Origin: Omphalotus guepiniiformis
Taxonomy: Eukaryota; Basidiomycota; Agaricomycetes; Agaricales; Omphalotaceae
Direction: 5' to 3'
NCBI GenBank assembly: GCA_028554645.1
Contig: JAQOOI010000019.1
Span: forward strand, 186,001-250,000
Length of the DNA: 64,000 nucleotides
Below are positions 32,741 to 43,548 of this stretch, piece by piece (the first letter of the stretch is position 1; each line of letters opens with the position of its first letter). A model generated the notes under the pieces. The model saw only the letters and a list, made by a program, of their open reading frames with translations. It was not told the DNA's origin and ran no database searches. The position numbers and the translations under genes were made by a program.

Positions 32741-33368
32741 AGCAAGCACTTTCTCCATTGCCAAATCTGCACAGCACCTAATCGCTCGAAGTACTTGCCC
32801 TATTGCGCAAGTAATGAACGCATGAGCTGTTAGGACGCAGCACGTCAGGGGAAAAAACCCAAGGGTCGCCCCATGCGAATGTGTATTTCTTGCGTTGCAT
32901 GTACCCTTGTATAGGTAAAAACGTGTTTTCCTTGATCTGACCAGGCTTCGCTTGCAAATCCGATAAACGGTTAAACTCTAGCCATGCGGTAGTGCTACGA
33001 GTGAGGAAATAATTGATTTATGGAAACCGGAGTAGGTAGCGTCTGTAGTGCTACAGGAAAGAGTATGTCAAATTTCCGTAGACACAATACGAATCAGAAC
33101 CAAGGATTGAAAACAGGATCATCCAAACCGTCGTCCAACGTTCTCTCCCATTTGATCACTATCGCACGACAATTGTTACATCCCGTGATTGTCTCCTGCG
33201 AGAACGCTGTCCATCCGAGTCCCGAGGAAAGTAATACGGGTCTATCGTTCAAGTATTTGCTTTTGAGATTCACGTCGAAGCAGCGAGTGCTGAATAATAC
33301 GTACTGACGAGATCATATTCAATGGAAAATGGGATTGTGATGTACATACAGTACTTACAGCGGCATCA

Positions 33369-34679
33369 TTACGCTTTCAAAAACTTTTCCACCACTTTTG
33401 TTATCCTATTGTCTAGCTTTCCAAATAGCTCCAACATTTCATCCTGCAAGAATTGAAGGAAATTGTCAGCTCTGGTCATGAAGTGAGATCACGTTGCTTA
33501 CCCATGTCTTGTCCTGTACTTTCCGGCCATCATCGCTAAGAATGAAATCACTGACTTCAATGACCTTTGAGAACGAAACATATCCTCCGCGTAATTCGCT
33601 CTCTTCCCCACCGACAGCGGAATAAATAATTTGCCGACTACCTTCTTCAGATGTGAAGGCATAGTCTTCTTGCATCTTGTGCAATCGGTCAGCATCTTCC
33701 CCTTTAGTGTTCCTTACAAGGCCGGAAAAGCAAAATCCAGGATTGAGCGTTACTGGTGTCACGGTAGGATGTGAGGTTGAGAGGCGTTCGGCTAACGCAC
33801 GAATGAATGTTACATTAAGGACTAGTGTTGTGTGGTAGTTAGTGGATATTATGAGCTCATTTGAGAGGCAAGCTGGATAATACTCACGTTTAGTTTCAGG
33901 ATAGCGATCATGCATCACACTGATAGGGTATAATGAGCTCCATGATGCAAACCTGTATTTAAAAACGTACCTTGGTGTACAGAATTCCTTACTGGACAAC
34001 GTTTCGATAGTATTCGGAGCATTTATTGCCTCGGGTTTGATGCTACACCAGAAATGCGTGTCACTTGCAACCATGACCAGCCGGGGTGTCGTAGAATGCT
34101 TTTCCGATGTGTAAATCATCTTTGGTAAAAGCAACAATGCATGCAGAGCTGGCGCAAGCGAGTTGACCTGGAGCCTAACAATAATCAGTAACGACATGAA
34201 ACATCTTTGCGAATGCAAACTCACGAAGTCTCCCAACCATCTTCAGTGAGAGTATAGTCTCGAAGGGCAACTGCAGCGTTCTCAACTAGTATGTCCAATC
34301 GATCCAACTCTTTCTCCGCTCGATCGGCGAAAGCTGAGACAGTAGAGAATTTCGCAAGGTCTAGCGTCCATGCCTCTGCTTTCGTGTACCCAGTCGCTTC
34401 CTTAATGACTAGTTTGCGTAGAGTTAGTAAGACGATGATCTAGGGCAGCTTCGAAAAAAGGATCTCACTTTTCACAGTCTCTTGACCCTTCTCGACAGAT
34501 CTGCAAACGACGATCAACCTCTCCGGGTTCATCGTTGCGAAATGCTTCGCAGCTTCGAGTCCGAGACCAATGTTTGCGCCAGTGACAATAACGGTTTTGC
34601 CAGTAAGATCGCCTTTGACTACAGGCGGCATTCCTCGCCGCTGTTCAGCAACAAAGTCATCGAAAGTCAATTTGCCCAT
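33369..34679 (-). CDS. Short-chain dehydrogenase/reductase, copy C
   Basis: Third 341-residue paralogue: exons 34469-34679, 34225-34408, 33971-34174, 33888-33919, 33502-33821 and 33369-33443. TGANIGLG, VENAAV, MVASDTHFW and RYPETK are intact. No stop codon occurs in the introns between exons 3, 4 and 5 in this copy, so it also shows a long unspliced frame, but the splice sites are the same as in copies A and B. The sequence is a mosaic: most exons match copy A, while 34371-34502 (end of exon 2, intron 1, start of exon 1) and 33593-33658 match copy B exactly. It is divergent from the only intact MRH gene. Confidence 0.88.
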
Positions 34680-34727
34680 GATGGAAGTATCAGAAGTATG
34701 TCTGGGAGAGATTGGCCCATTGTTGAG

Positions 34728-34735
34728 TATTTATA
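34728..34735 (-). promoter_or_regulatory. TATA box of SDR copy C
   Basis: Minus-strand TATAAATA about 50 bases upstream of the copy C ATG. Confidence 0.65.
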
Positions 34736-35143
34736 TGCAGCTAGTTGACCCCCAGTTCTAATAAGAACATCGGTTGACATCCGGACAGACTCTGGTGATC
34801 GTGGCGACGAGTTGAAGTCGAACGCGTCACAGCACCGGCTTGGACAACCTTCGGCAGATACTATTTGTCAGTTCACCTTAGCCTGGTGACCAAGTCGTCT
34901 ATGAGTAAGCTATCGAGGACTTACTCGTAGAAGGGCGTGCTTCAGGTCTATGTAAGTTCACATGAAAACGGAATTGACGAGAGAGTAGCATAACCCGCCG
35001 AGGCAAGCCTAATTGGACCTTGGACGGTCACGCGGACTGTCCATGTACATGTGTCCCGGACTCCCGAATTGCCGGACACTCTGCACAGTGGCACTTTTCG
35101 TTTTGAATCTGAGCTTGAAACTAGTGCGGGACTTGCCGAGTGC

Positions 35144-35162
35144 TTTGCCGGAATTTGCCGGA
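35144..35162. promoter_or_regulatory. TTTGCCGGA direct repeat before MRH gene
   Basis: Two TTTGCCGGA units one base apart, just upstream of the MRH ATG at 35179; a further TTGCCGGA lies near 35074. The pair is conserved in the copy B promoter at 32642-32660. Confidence 0.45.
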
Positions 35163-35178
35163 CTCTCGTTGACCGAAA

Positions 35179-36831
35179 ATGCTTACACCATGGCGCTGGC
35201 CAAATCCTCGAATTCCCCTTTTCATTCTCCTTCTCATTATACCAATCGTTATCTGCGCCCCTAAAGACGAAAGACCATGTACAATTCATTCTGATAGCAA
35301 GTTTTACGATTTGAACCCACTGAAGTCGAGGTAACTTCTCTTGTTGCTGCGGATGTTCTGAACTTTGAACCATTTTTGTAGCAAAGACTATGAATTCAAG
35401 TCGGCAGGGGGGCACAACTTTGTACTCAATGTCTGTAAATCTGTATCGCATGAATCGTGGGGATTGAAGGTACCGAATCCTGGAGATGTCGCTGGGTTCA
35501 TTCAGATGGATCGTGGTGACTTTTCAATTGGGTTCGTGTCGCTGCTGCTGTACCTTGTCTTCCACCAACTGATGAATATATGCGTTACACAGAGAAACCA
35601 ATACGACGTTAATCATGTCTGATGGCAAGCCCAAACTAGTCATGTGGAATGGATCGCAGTGCAAGACTGCTAACGGAGGCACGAAAGAGGACAGAGCCGC
35701 GACGGTGATCGAATTCGTGTGCGATACCTCGGTGTTTGGAGCTGGAAAACCTAGGCTTGTTCATCAGATTCCAGAGGAGGATGATTTGGCCTGCTCGTTT
35801 TTCATCGAGTGGAATACTCATGTACGTGTCATTACCTGCATGCAAGTCGCGTTCAAGCTGATATAGTTCATGTCATATGCATTTTGCTTGCCCAACTGGC
35901 GACCGCGGTGGCCCCTGGGGCTTTTTCGCTGTCCTAGCTGTCATGTAAGGTCTTACTTCTTGTTACGTCCCGCGGGATGCTCAAATTCTGCCTCTCACTA
36001 GTATCATCATTCTTCTCATGTGTTACATCGTCTTCGGTACATTATACAACCGCTACGTGCTGCAACTACGCGGGTTCGACCAAATACCCCAATTCTCTAT
36101 CGAATCCATGAAATACCACGGACGCGAGGCGATTAACTGGTTCCGCGATATAATGGGACAACTATACGAAGGCGGTCAAAGAGGTGGCTGGGGCGGTGGC
36201 AATGTCCCGAGAAGTTGGGGTGGGTTCTCTTCTGGAGGTGGAGGTGGACTCAGTAGCGGTGGTGGTGGTGCTGGAGGATTCCGACGACCGACGTCACGGG
36301 GTACGAACCCTGTGAGCCATCAATCGCAGGTTGATGTCGGTGGTGAAGAACCCAGTGCTCTCGATGTGCCTAATGGGCGTGGTGCCGGAGCTGGAACAGG
36401 CGGTTTCGTACGACCTTCAAGAGGACCGTCAACAACGAACCCTGTTAGTCATCAAAGTCAAGTCAATGCGAACGTTGCTGCCGGTGAGCGGCAGCACCAG
36501 TCGTCACCTGCACCTCCTGTACAGCAAAAACGATACGAGAGTGGGTCTTCGACGAAGGAGGAGAGAGCGTTTATGTTAGGCGATGACGATGACGAAGATG
36601 ATAATGCTGTGCCAGCTACTCCTCGAGCGAGTAATGGTATGTCTTCATTTTTCATCACTCCCGCAATATCCTTCAGTCTCACTAATTGGTTTTTATCTGT
36701 TTACAGCGCCTTCTGATATCCCGAACTCAGCTGCGACGTCTGTCGGTGCAGCGACTCCAGCTCAGGAAGAACAGTCAGCTGCTCAGTTGCGAGGTCGGGA
36801 TCTGGGCGACGAAGGCGTAATTCGGCTGTGA
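35179..36831 (+). CDS. MRH-domain sorting receptor (Mrl1/cation-independent M6PR-like)
   Basis: Type I membrane protein with a mannose-6-phosphate-receptor-homology ectodomain, probably a Golgi-endosome cargo receptor like yeast Mrl1. Exons are 35179-35330, 35382-35531, 35593-35821, about 35886-35944, 36002-36636 and 36707-36831, giving about 449 residues. The signal peptide (IPLFILLLIIPIVICA) leads to RPCTIHSD, FYDLNPLK, FVLNVCKSV, MWNGSQCKT and EDDLACSFFIEW with the expected Cys residues. A membrane span (WGFFAVLAVIIIILLMCYIVF) precedes a Gly-rich cytoplasmic tail with an acidic patch. Intron 3 has a normal donor at 35822, but the join that continues ...FIEWNTH into ACPTGDRGG needs an acceptor at 35884-35885, where the sequence is TT, not AG. 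Either an unusual splice is used, or the gene is damaged or misread there. The 5' end was duplicated twice upstream. Confidence 0.78.
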
Positions 36832-37069
36832 ATTGTCATTAAATTATCGATTGGACTGTTGTGTTACTGCTTTCTGTTTACTTCAACGGGCTTCTAATAT
36901 TACATCTTTAGCTATATGCGTTCACGTTCACTGGACTCCCGAGATATGTCGTCCCCTTGCGAATGTTGTATCGCTTGTCCCTTTTTGAAGTCATTGAATT
37001 GTCTACTTCTGGTGACCGCACTTGCGAACCGTCCCAACAACCTATGTATCTACATAGAACTTTCCCCGG

Positions 37070-38491
37070 TTACTGGTGGTACCGGTACCGATGGATTCGG
37101 TCGAAGTACTCCTCCTTGACCCAATCTTAAGAATTCGAAAACGATTGTATACGGGAGGAAAGCTAACCTTTATTTGCAAACATACGATCCGGGGAGAACT
37201 CCAGTTGTTTCTCTGCATTTATTTGTTTCTGCTGCCGCCACAAAAGCCAAATAACGACGGAGGAAAGGGTGAAGATGCCTAGAGTGCCTATGACTGCCCC
37301 GATGATTGTGCCTTTGCTTGTGTTATTGGCGTTATTAGATGAGGATGCGACGATAGAGGTGGGTTTGGGTGTTGTATTGACTGTTGATATGTCGGAGGGT
37401 ATACTGATGGGTTGCCCGGTGGATTGCCCGGTGGATAGAGTATTAGATGACTCGGCGGATACACTAGTGTAGGTGCTAACGTTGTTGTTGCATTTGGTGA
37501 AGATACTCTCGCCTGATATACTCGAATTGTTAATGTTATCGCGGGTATATGCGCTGGATTTCGAGGCAAGGGAGTTGATTGTATGTCAGTAACATTTAGT
37601 ATCTGAAAATAATTCGAGTTACTCACTAAAACCAGTCACCATCAGGCCAAAAGAGAGTGTAGAGATTGTCAGGGATTTTTATGTTTTGGTTGCAAACATC
37701 GTTTTGAATATCGTTGGGCAAGCTACACAAACGAATTTGAGTGCTGTTTAAGTCTGAAATACACTTAGTTTAGCATACCTCCTGTTCAGATTTGGTGAGC
37801 AGAAAGAATTCTTCCCCGGTATTGTGAGATACGTCTCATATGTACCTTTCTCTACGCATATATTTGTTGAGTCAGACTTAGAAAAATAGCAAACGATAAT
37901 GGCAAGCTTACCGGCGTCCACGCCATATCCATGGCTTCCGATTCCTCTCTTGCATCTGTCCATTTGAGCTTCAGCAAGGAATAACTTGAGTTATTTTTTT
38001 TGAAAGGACTAACGTCAAGCAAAGCATGCTCAAGGCGAACGAGATGGAATTACAGCAGCAATTGGCTTTGAAGTATATGAATTCCCGTGAACCATGGTAT
38101 CGAGCATGAAGGAATCATAACAAAAAGACATACCGAATTGCTGGTCACACCGATCTCCCGGTTCTGGGGTAGCGTTAAAGCTGTTCAGGTTGTCTACATA
38201 TCAATGGTATAAGCGGAAGATGGTTATCCGAAAAATGAAGAGACGCCTTACACTTGGGGTTGCAGATCTGGTTAAGTTGTTGATATGTGGCACCTGAATT
38301 CAAAGATTGTTCGGAATGGGGTTGTGGAAAGCTACAAAGGACTCACAAGGTGTTTCTCCTACGACTTGGGTATACCAATCTGAACCCGAGTCTACGCATG
38401 CCGTGGACCTGTCTTGTCCGGATACGAGATAGAAAAGGCCGGCAGCATAGAACAGTAGAGTAACGAAACTGAGGTGTGCGGCTAAGTACAT
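37070..38491 (-). CDS. Single-pass membrane glycoprotein with Cys-rich ectodomain
   Basis: Cell-surface type I protein of about 324 residues in nine exons: 38347-38491, 38252-38293, 38193 down to 38134, 38014-38065, 37912-37955, 37779-37851, 37627-37743, 37168-37553 and 37070-37125. A signal peptide (FVTLLFYAAGLFYLVSG) is followed by an ectodomain with many Cys residues, including ANCCCNSISFALSMLC, then a Ser/Thr-rich stalk likely to be O-glycosylated. One membrane span follows (TIIGAVIGTLGIFTLSSVV) with a basic stop-transfer WRQQK and a short tail. The overall plan resembles fungal Wsc/Mid2-type wall sensors, but no named domain is recognised. If the last small intron (37126-37167) is retained the protein ends at TAG 37163-37165 instead. 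Stop codons converge with the MRH gene across 240 bases. Confidence 0.68.
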
Positions 38492-39366
38492 GTGGACAAA
38501 CGGTACTCAAGTCCCCAGGAGAAATAAATCGAGAAAGAAGAATGGTCGAGTGCGACTCGCCAGTCTCCTTGAAGTACGAGTACGACATCCACAGCCAAGA
38601 TCAAGTCTGTTGTCATTTCGCACCCAGTTAACAGTCATAAGATGATTACAATCAGGGGAATCATACTTTTCGAGGCAACAATCAAATGATTCAGTATACC
38701 TCCAATACTCAGACTTATAAAGCATGCATATGGAATCTGGCAGTGGGAATGATATCAGAAAACGGAAAGGAGCGGTGCTTGATACAATGAATAATACTTG
38801 TGGGTGTATATCCAGCTCAGAAATCTGATGACTTTCGTCGATGCATCTTCCAGATGGAATGGAATCAGACTCGTACACATGCACAAGAAAGATTCTGTCT
38901 CGCATCCCAGAGATGCTCATAGTTGGCGGTGTCGAAAAAGCACAAGCGTCGCAGCTGTATGTGGTAGGGGTGTTCCAGCCTGCCATGGAAGGAAAGCAAG
39001 GAATAGACTTTCAGACTCCGATTGAACTCGGCCCGTGCATCGCCACTGAGTTCGAATGACTTGGGGAACAAAATCTTATTAATATCTATGTAGAGAAAGA
39101 ATGAACGTATATTTGCAGTAACGAAACATCCATGTTTAGACCTGCAGGAACATAAGACGTTGTAGCGCACCCACTGGGGGAGCCCCATACTGGCGCTAAT
39201 ACTACTACAGTAGGTACAGCGTCCGAAGGTAGAGAAACTTGCACTCGTCGCTGCATCGGCCGCACAGCGCTTGCGCCTGACGGCATTGAGTGCTTCCAGC
39301 GCAAGCCATTATAGCGAAGAGTGCGTGCTTTTGAAGAGGTCAATTTTACTCCATTCTCACTGAGCT
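38492..39366. other. Intergenic with unassigned minus-strand frame
   Basis: Lies between two minus-strand genes. A minus-strand frame of 159 codons starting with ATG at 38986 includes a short Cys pair (YSCDACAF) but has no recognisable family, and it overlaps what should be the promoter of the gene at 38491. I leave it unassigned. Confidence 0.3.
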
Positions 39367-40393
39367 TTAGGCAAAGGACCATTCAACTTGATGATAGATA
39401 CCATTAGCTCGAGCTGATACTGAAAGGTGATATTACTTACTGTTGATCTCTCCAGTAGCAAGATCCGCGATTGACTCGAATGCACCGACGGATAAATCGA
39501 GAGAGTTTGAGTTTAGACAGGTAGGGCACGCGTCTGCGATTGTGCAAGTCACCGACTGGAGGTATGTATGTACCTTCTGTCAAGCTACTAGGAACGACGC
39601 ATGGAGAATTGAAACCGCACCTTTTGATTTGCCGTATTGATGACCTTGACTTGCTTCCCGCAAAGACTTGATTGCTCTCCCGTGTTTCCGTACCTGTCGG
39701 TTTGGATAGCAACAATGAGATCGGAGTCACTGTGTACCTGCGAATGGTGAATAAGTTTGCACGTCTCAGTTACGTTGAGCGGAACTACGATCAAATGCAA
39801 ACGTACAGTACCGCATGCTCCCGCTACGCCGTTCTGGTAGAAAAAGGTACCACTGCAAGTATATTTAGCTCCAACGAACGAGATAGACCGAGAGCATGTA
39901 CTGACAAACCACCAGTGATAAGCGCGTCCGATGATGAGGTTGATGTAGATGCCGCACTCGATGAGGTGGATGTAGCATGGCCAGTATTCTTGCTGGGAGT
40001 TGTTGTACTAGCTAATAGTGCGTCAACGTCGTCAGTCGCAGTTGCCTCCGCAGCACTAGCGGAGGCTGATGCGGAAGAGGTGGGGGTACACTTGGCGGTT
40101 GCGGTTTCATTTGCCTGAAGGGGTTCATTAAAAATTGACTGCTTGCTTGCTGGATGATAACAGAGGTTACATACTAGTAGGGGGTGACAGCAATCGCTGA
40201 AGAACGACGTGCCATGCTGATTCTGACAGTTCAGAGCAAGGTATCTGGTATGGTAGGTATCATACGGCTCCAGAGTGGAGGAATCATAGCCTGACGGAGC
40301 ATCTTTCCTGGGGACAACACGGGCGAAGACCACGTCTGTGAGTGTTGAGAGCACAAGGAGAGCGAAAGTGGCGCTGAAAAACAGGCGACACAT
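39367..40393 (-). CDS. Secreted double-psi beta-barrel (expansin/RlpA-like) protein
   Basis: Secreted protein of about 250 residues: exons 40175-40393, 39906-40114, 39807-39852, 39621-39737, 39441-39555 and 39367-39413. A signal peptide (FSATFALLVLSTLTDVVFA) and a short Cys-containing N-domain are followed by a Ser/Thr/Ala-rich linker. The C-terminal domain begins GTFFYQNGVAGACGTVHSDS and continues SSLCGKQVKVIN, CTIADACPTC and LDLSVGAFESIA, ending VEWSFA. This is the fungal DPBB fold shared with barwin, expansins and RlpA, with conserved disulphide Cys residues. The linker exon must end at the donor TTT/GTCAGT (39905) to enter the right frame; a nearby GTACAT donor would not. Such proteins are thought to bind or loosen cell-wall polysaccharides; catalytic activity is not implied. 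Confidence 0.82.
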
Positions 40394-41570
40394 GGTAAAG
40401 ACTGGATAGATTGTTCGAGAAAACTGGAAAGAGTGTAGAGAGTGAATAACTGGAGTCGAGCCTGTCGAAGGAGATCTGTCGAATATGGAGTACAAAAGGA
40501 CTCTTTTATACCTCGACTGACAATCCATAATGACAAAGAAGGCTTTGCCGTTAACGGGTACGAGATTCAAGAGTGCCTGCAGGGCCCACTACACAGGATT
40601 CTTCGTAAAAATTTCATTTTTAGCTCGAACTGACTGCGCATTTCTTTCCCAGTCGGCTTTTCAATTGAGCCTGTCAAAGGAGGAGAACAAGAAGAATTGA
40701 CGTTAGGTACCATCTGGGTCCAAGCATGGCCGAAGTGTCGTGGTAGTATGTAAGTCGCAGCAGTCGCAGCAGGGCGCTTGCAGCGCAGCACCGAGCGCTC
40801 AGCGTGGTAAGATGTGCACGTGGCCCACGTGCAACTCGTCCGCAAAATGGCAGGACAGTGATACTCAGCGTTCAAGACACTCGTTGACCTCGATTCTTTC
40901 TTTCTCGCGACTCAAATGGGAACCAAAACACGCCTTTGCGAGAACTTTCAAGCGAAGTATTTGAGCTGACAGGGCTCCTCTCTGAGCAATCACGGAGGGA
41001 AAACGCCTAGGATTCGAAGAAAAGGATGCGACTCACAGGTGCATATCTAATTTCCGGGTGCTGACTTTGAGTATCTGATTAAATCTAAGCAGATCATCGC
41101 CAAACATATCCAGTACATATGACGGGGAGCTTTGATTGATGGAGGAGAAGCCAAGGGTTGAATGTGCTCGCATACATTAGGGCGTCTCGCATTCCTAAGC
41201 TGGCTCCGTGACTATCTGTTCCGACGTCTTGGTGGTACATAGAGATGGAGGCAGAGCCTGATATGGCAGCGCTGAGCTCCGATTTGGACAAGAATGTGGC
41301 GCACCAGTATGATGATGAGGTTCGCAGATGCTCAGACAGTTTCACGAGAAATGGAAATAAGTGAGTTCAGTTGATGAGTATGATATGGTTTCTTCACCTC
41401 GTTCACACATGCTCACAGTGATGAACGAAGTGAATTGTGAAAACATGTTTTCGGTGTTCTGACATAAAATCGCTGACCTCTTTTCTTTTTGCTCGTGAGT
41501 CCTTCTTCAACTTGCCCTTTGACCTAAATTCGTCACGTCAGTAGCGACAACTTCCACTTCAGTTACGACC
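40394..41570. other. Divergent intergenic region
   Basis: About 1.2 kb between the DPBB gene (minus) and the first Rap1-like gene (plus). Short open frames on both strands show no motifs. A palindromic CACGTGGCCCACGTG element lies near 40815-40830 and could bind a bHLH-type regulator. Confidence 0.4.
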
Positions 41571-43050
41571 ATGTGCTTCAGTAGAGCGCGTTCTACACCC
41601 AGTGCTGTGTCTTCTAGCAGGAATCACGAGTCCGGGATAGATTTTACTCCTCGTGACGATGAAACACTCGTCCGTTTCTTAGCAGACAACTGCCCAGACC
41701 CAAAGGACAGGACGTCGTATACAACGTATGAAACCCTTGCCTCGAGCGTAAGATACACTCCATTTTTGCTTTGACATCTATTATCTCTGATGCGTTACAT
41801 TTTAACAGGTCTCTTCTACTCACACGCCGGAGTCCTGGAGAAAACGATATCAAAACTCCTCAACATACTTCGATGAGTGGGTCCAAAACGTGCTGAGAAG
41901 CCGTGGCGAAAAGTCTTCTCCTTCTGCATTGATTCCACGGAAGTCGACCAACAAAATTGCCAACGAATGGTTAGATGATGAGCTTGCAAAGTTTCTGGCA
42001 TTTCACAATCCTGATGGATGGAGTAGGAGAGGTACGCTACTCTACAGCAAGTTGGTTCAAAATGTGTGTGGTTGTTTGCTTTCCTAGCGCATGCTTACAT
42101 GTACTTACTGGTGTCGTTTCAGAAAGGCAATCTATGGCCGTGGTCAGAAAAGCGACCTGCGGATTCATGGAGACATAGATACTCCAAATACAGTGAATAT
42201 TTTGATGGTCTAATCAAGAAATATCAAGAGCGAGCAAGACGCCAGGATGGTAGTACATTGACAGACAACCTCCTTGAAGATGACAACGATGGGCAGCCGC
42301 TGATTAAACGACGCAAGATTGACTCTGAATCACAATTTTCTACTACAAGTCAGTTACTTCTATACCTTCCGCTATGGCATACTTACTCACTATCCGAAGC
42401 TATGTCCCAAAACTCACAGACTGACTCTCATGCGGATGAGCCGTCAAGGTCCCCAGACATTGACAAGGGTGGAGAGTGTGGAAAAGGTAACAAAGAAATA
42501 ATGTCTCCCATGCTCTCCCGTACTTAATCGTGTTTTGTTTCTGCGTCCAGATATACAAGCCTGCTATGAAGTTGATTCCCAGTTTTCTGATCAGGAGGAG
42601 TCGGAGACCTTGAATGATCAACATGATGATCTGAATGAAGCGGACAAGCTTGAATTGTTGTCTCGCTCGGAAGACGATAAGCATACTGAAATCGATGACA
42701 AAGGTAGGGAAAAGTTCAAAAATCTTGATGTTGACTACAACTGGTAACATACTTCTCTAGATCTGTCTACAGGTTCAATTGAAGCGAAGAGAGATGCAAA
42801 TGAGGCGATGAGCGCGAACGGGTCGGACGCTATTAGTACTTTCGTTCATCAGCAGCAGGACGCTGGTCAATCCTCAAGCACAGTGGTGTTGACTGCCCGT
42901 GACTTCGAGTCTGACATTGCCAAAACTGGCTGTGGATGGCCTAAATACCATCCATCGCTGATCACGTTGCTGAATCTCACCGTGCTTGAAGTTGAAGATT
43001 CATCTGAGTTGGAAATACCTACGTCCGAGGGTGATAATACGTCACTTTAG
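41571..43050 (+). CDS. Double Rap1-type Myb protein 1
   Basis: Predicted DNA-binding protein of about 395 residues: exons 41571-41747, 41809-42063, 42123-42348, 42400-42486, 42551-42703 and 42761-43050. It contains two Myb-like modules of the Rap1/TERF2IP type. The first is FTPRDDETLVRFLADNCPDP...TYETLAS plus HTPESWRKRYQ...YFDEWV. The second is WLDDELAKFLAFHNPDGW...YSKLVQN plus RPADSWRHRYSKYSEYFDGL. Each spans an intron at the same place, between the second and third helix, so the modules probably arose by internal duplication. The remainder is acidic, Ser/Gln-rich and disordered. Intron 3 is a multiple of three and open, so an isoform with 17 extra residues is possible. No BRCT or Rap1 C-terminal domain is seen, so a telomere role is not established. 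The next gene is a tandem paralogue starting with the same MCF residues. Confidence 0.72.
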
Positions 43051-43548
43051 TCTCGAGGACCGAGCGCTGTATCATGATGTGAAAACTTTGCATTTAGTGA
43101 TTGGTATACATATTGTCAATCTCGTAACTATCTCAAAAATATTGTTTTCGGCGTTCGTGACCAGTTTGGGATCGAGTCTACCAATGGTATGGATTTGCAG
43201 CCATTCCGCGAACTTGATATACTCAAGAACTTCGTCATTGCGTTGGTACTTACGGGAAGATGTTTCTGATCTAGGTTAGAGGTTAGAGGTTAGCCAGATC
43301 ATCAGCCTTTTGCATATCACTGTTCCCTGTTCCTTCTTCATAGTCTGATCCATATGCTCGAATGTGAAAGGTGAAGATTAGTTGCCACTTTTTCACAGTC
43401 ACACTGCATACAGAGATACAATACCTTGAAAACAAATCCCTCTGCGCTCAATCACCGATGGTTAGACACATAAAATGTGGACGTTTCGTGTTCTCAGCAG
43501 CCCACGCTTTCGTTCACCTTCATATCCATTAACGTTGACATTTCGAGT
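43051..43548. other. Intergenic between Rap1-like paralogues
   Basis: About 500 bases of 3' region and promoter. GTTAGAGGTTAGAGGTTAG near 43273-43293 is a short TTAGAGG tandem repeat; it is telomere-like in appearance only. No coding sequence is supported. Confidence 0.4.

Larger units (their letters stand above)
32333..33368. other. Intergenic between SDR copies B and C
   Basis: Holds the copy B promoter, the TTTGCCGGA direct repeat at 32642-32660 and the eroded MRH fragment. Beyond about 32830 nothing is recognised; the plus-strand frame at 33020-33307 has no family features. Confidence 0.4.
34680..35178. promoter_or_regulatory. Divergent promoter, SDR copy C / MRH receptor
   Basis: About 500 bases between two ATGs that point away from each other. 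It holds the SDR TATA box on the minus strand and the TTTGCCGGA direct repeat close to the MRH start. It is the best preserved example of the divergent promoter that was duplicated with the SDR gene. Confidence 0.6.

Noticed and set aside
33466..34236. 256-codon uninterrupted frame in SDR copy C
   Set aside because: It arises because introns 3 and 4 happen to lack stops; splice sites and exon lengths match copies A and B exactly, so the spliced model is preferred.
43273..43293. TTAGAGG short tandem repeat next to Rap1-like genes
   Set aside because: Only about three units and not the usual TTAGGG; no basis for calling it a telomeric or binding-site array.
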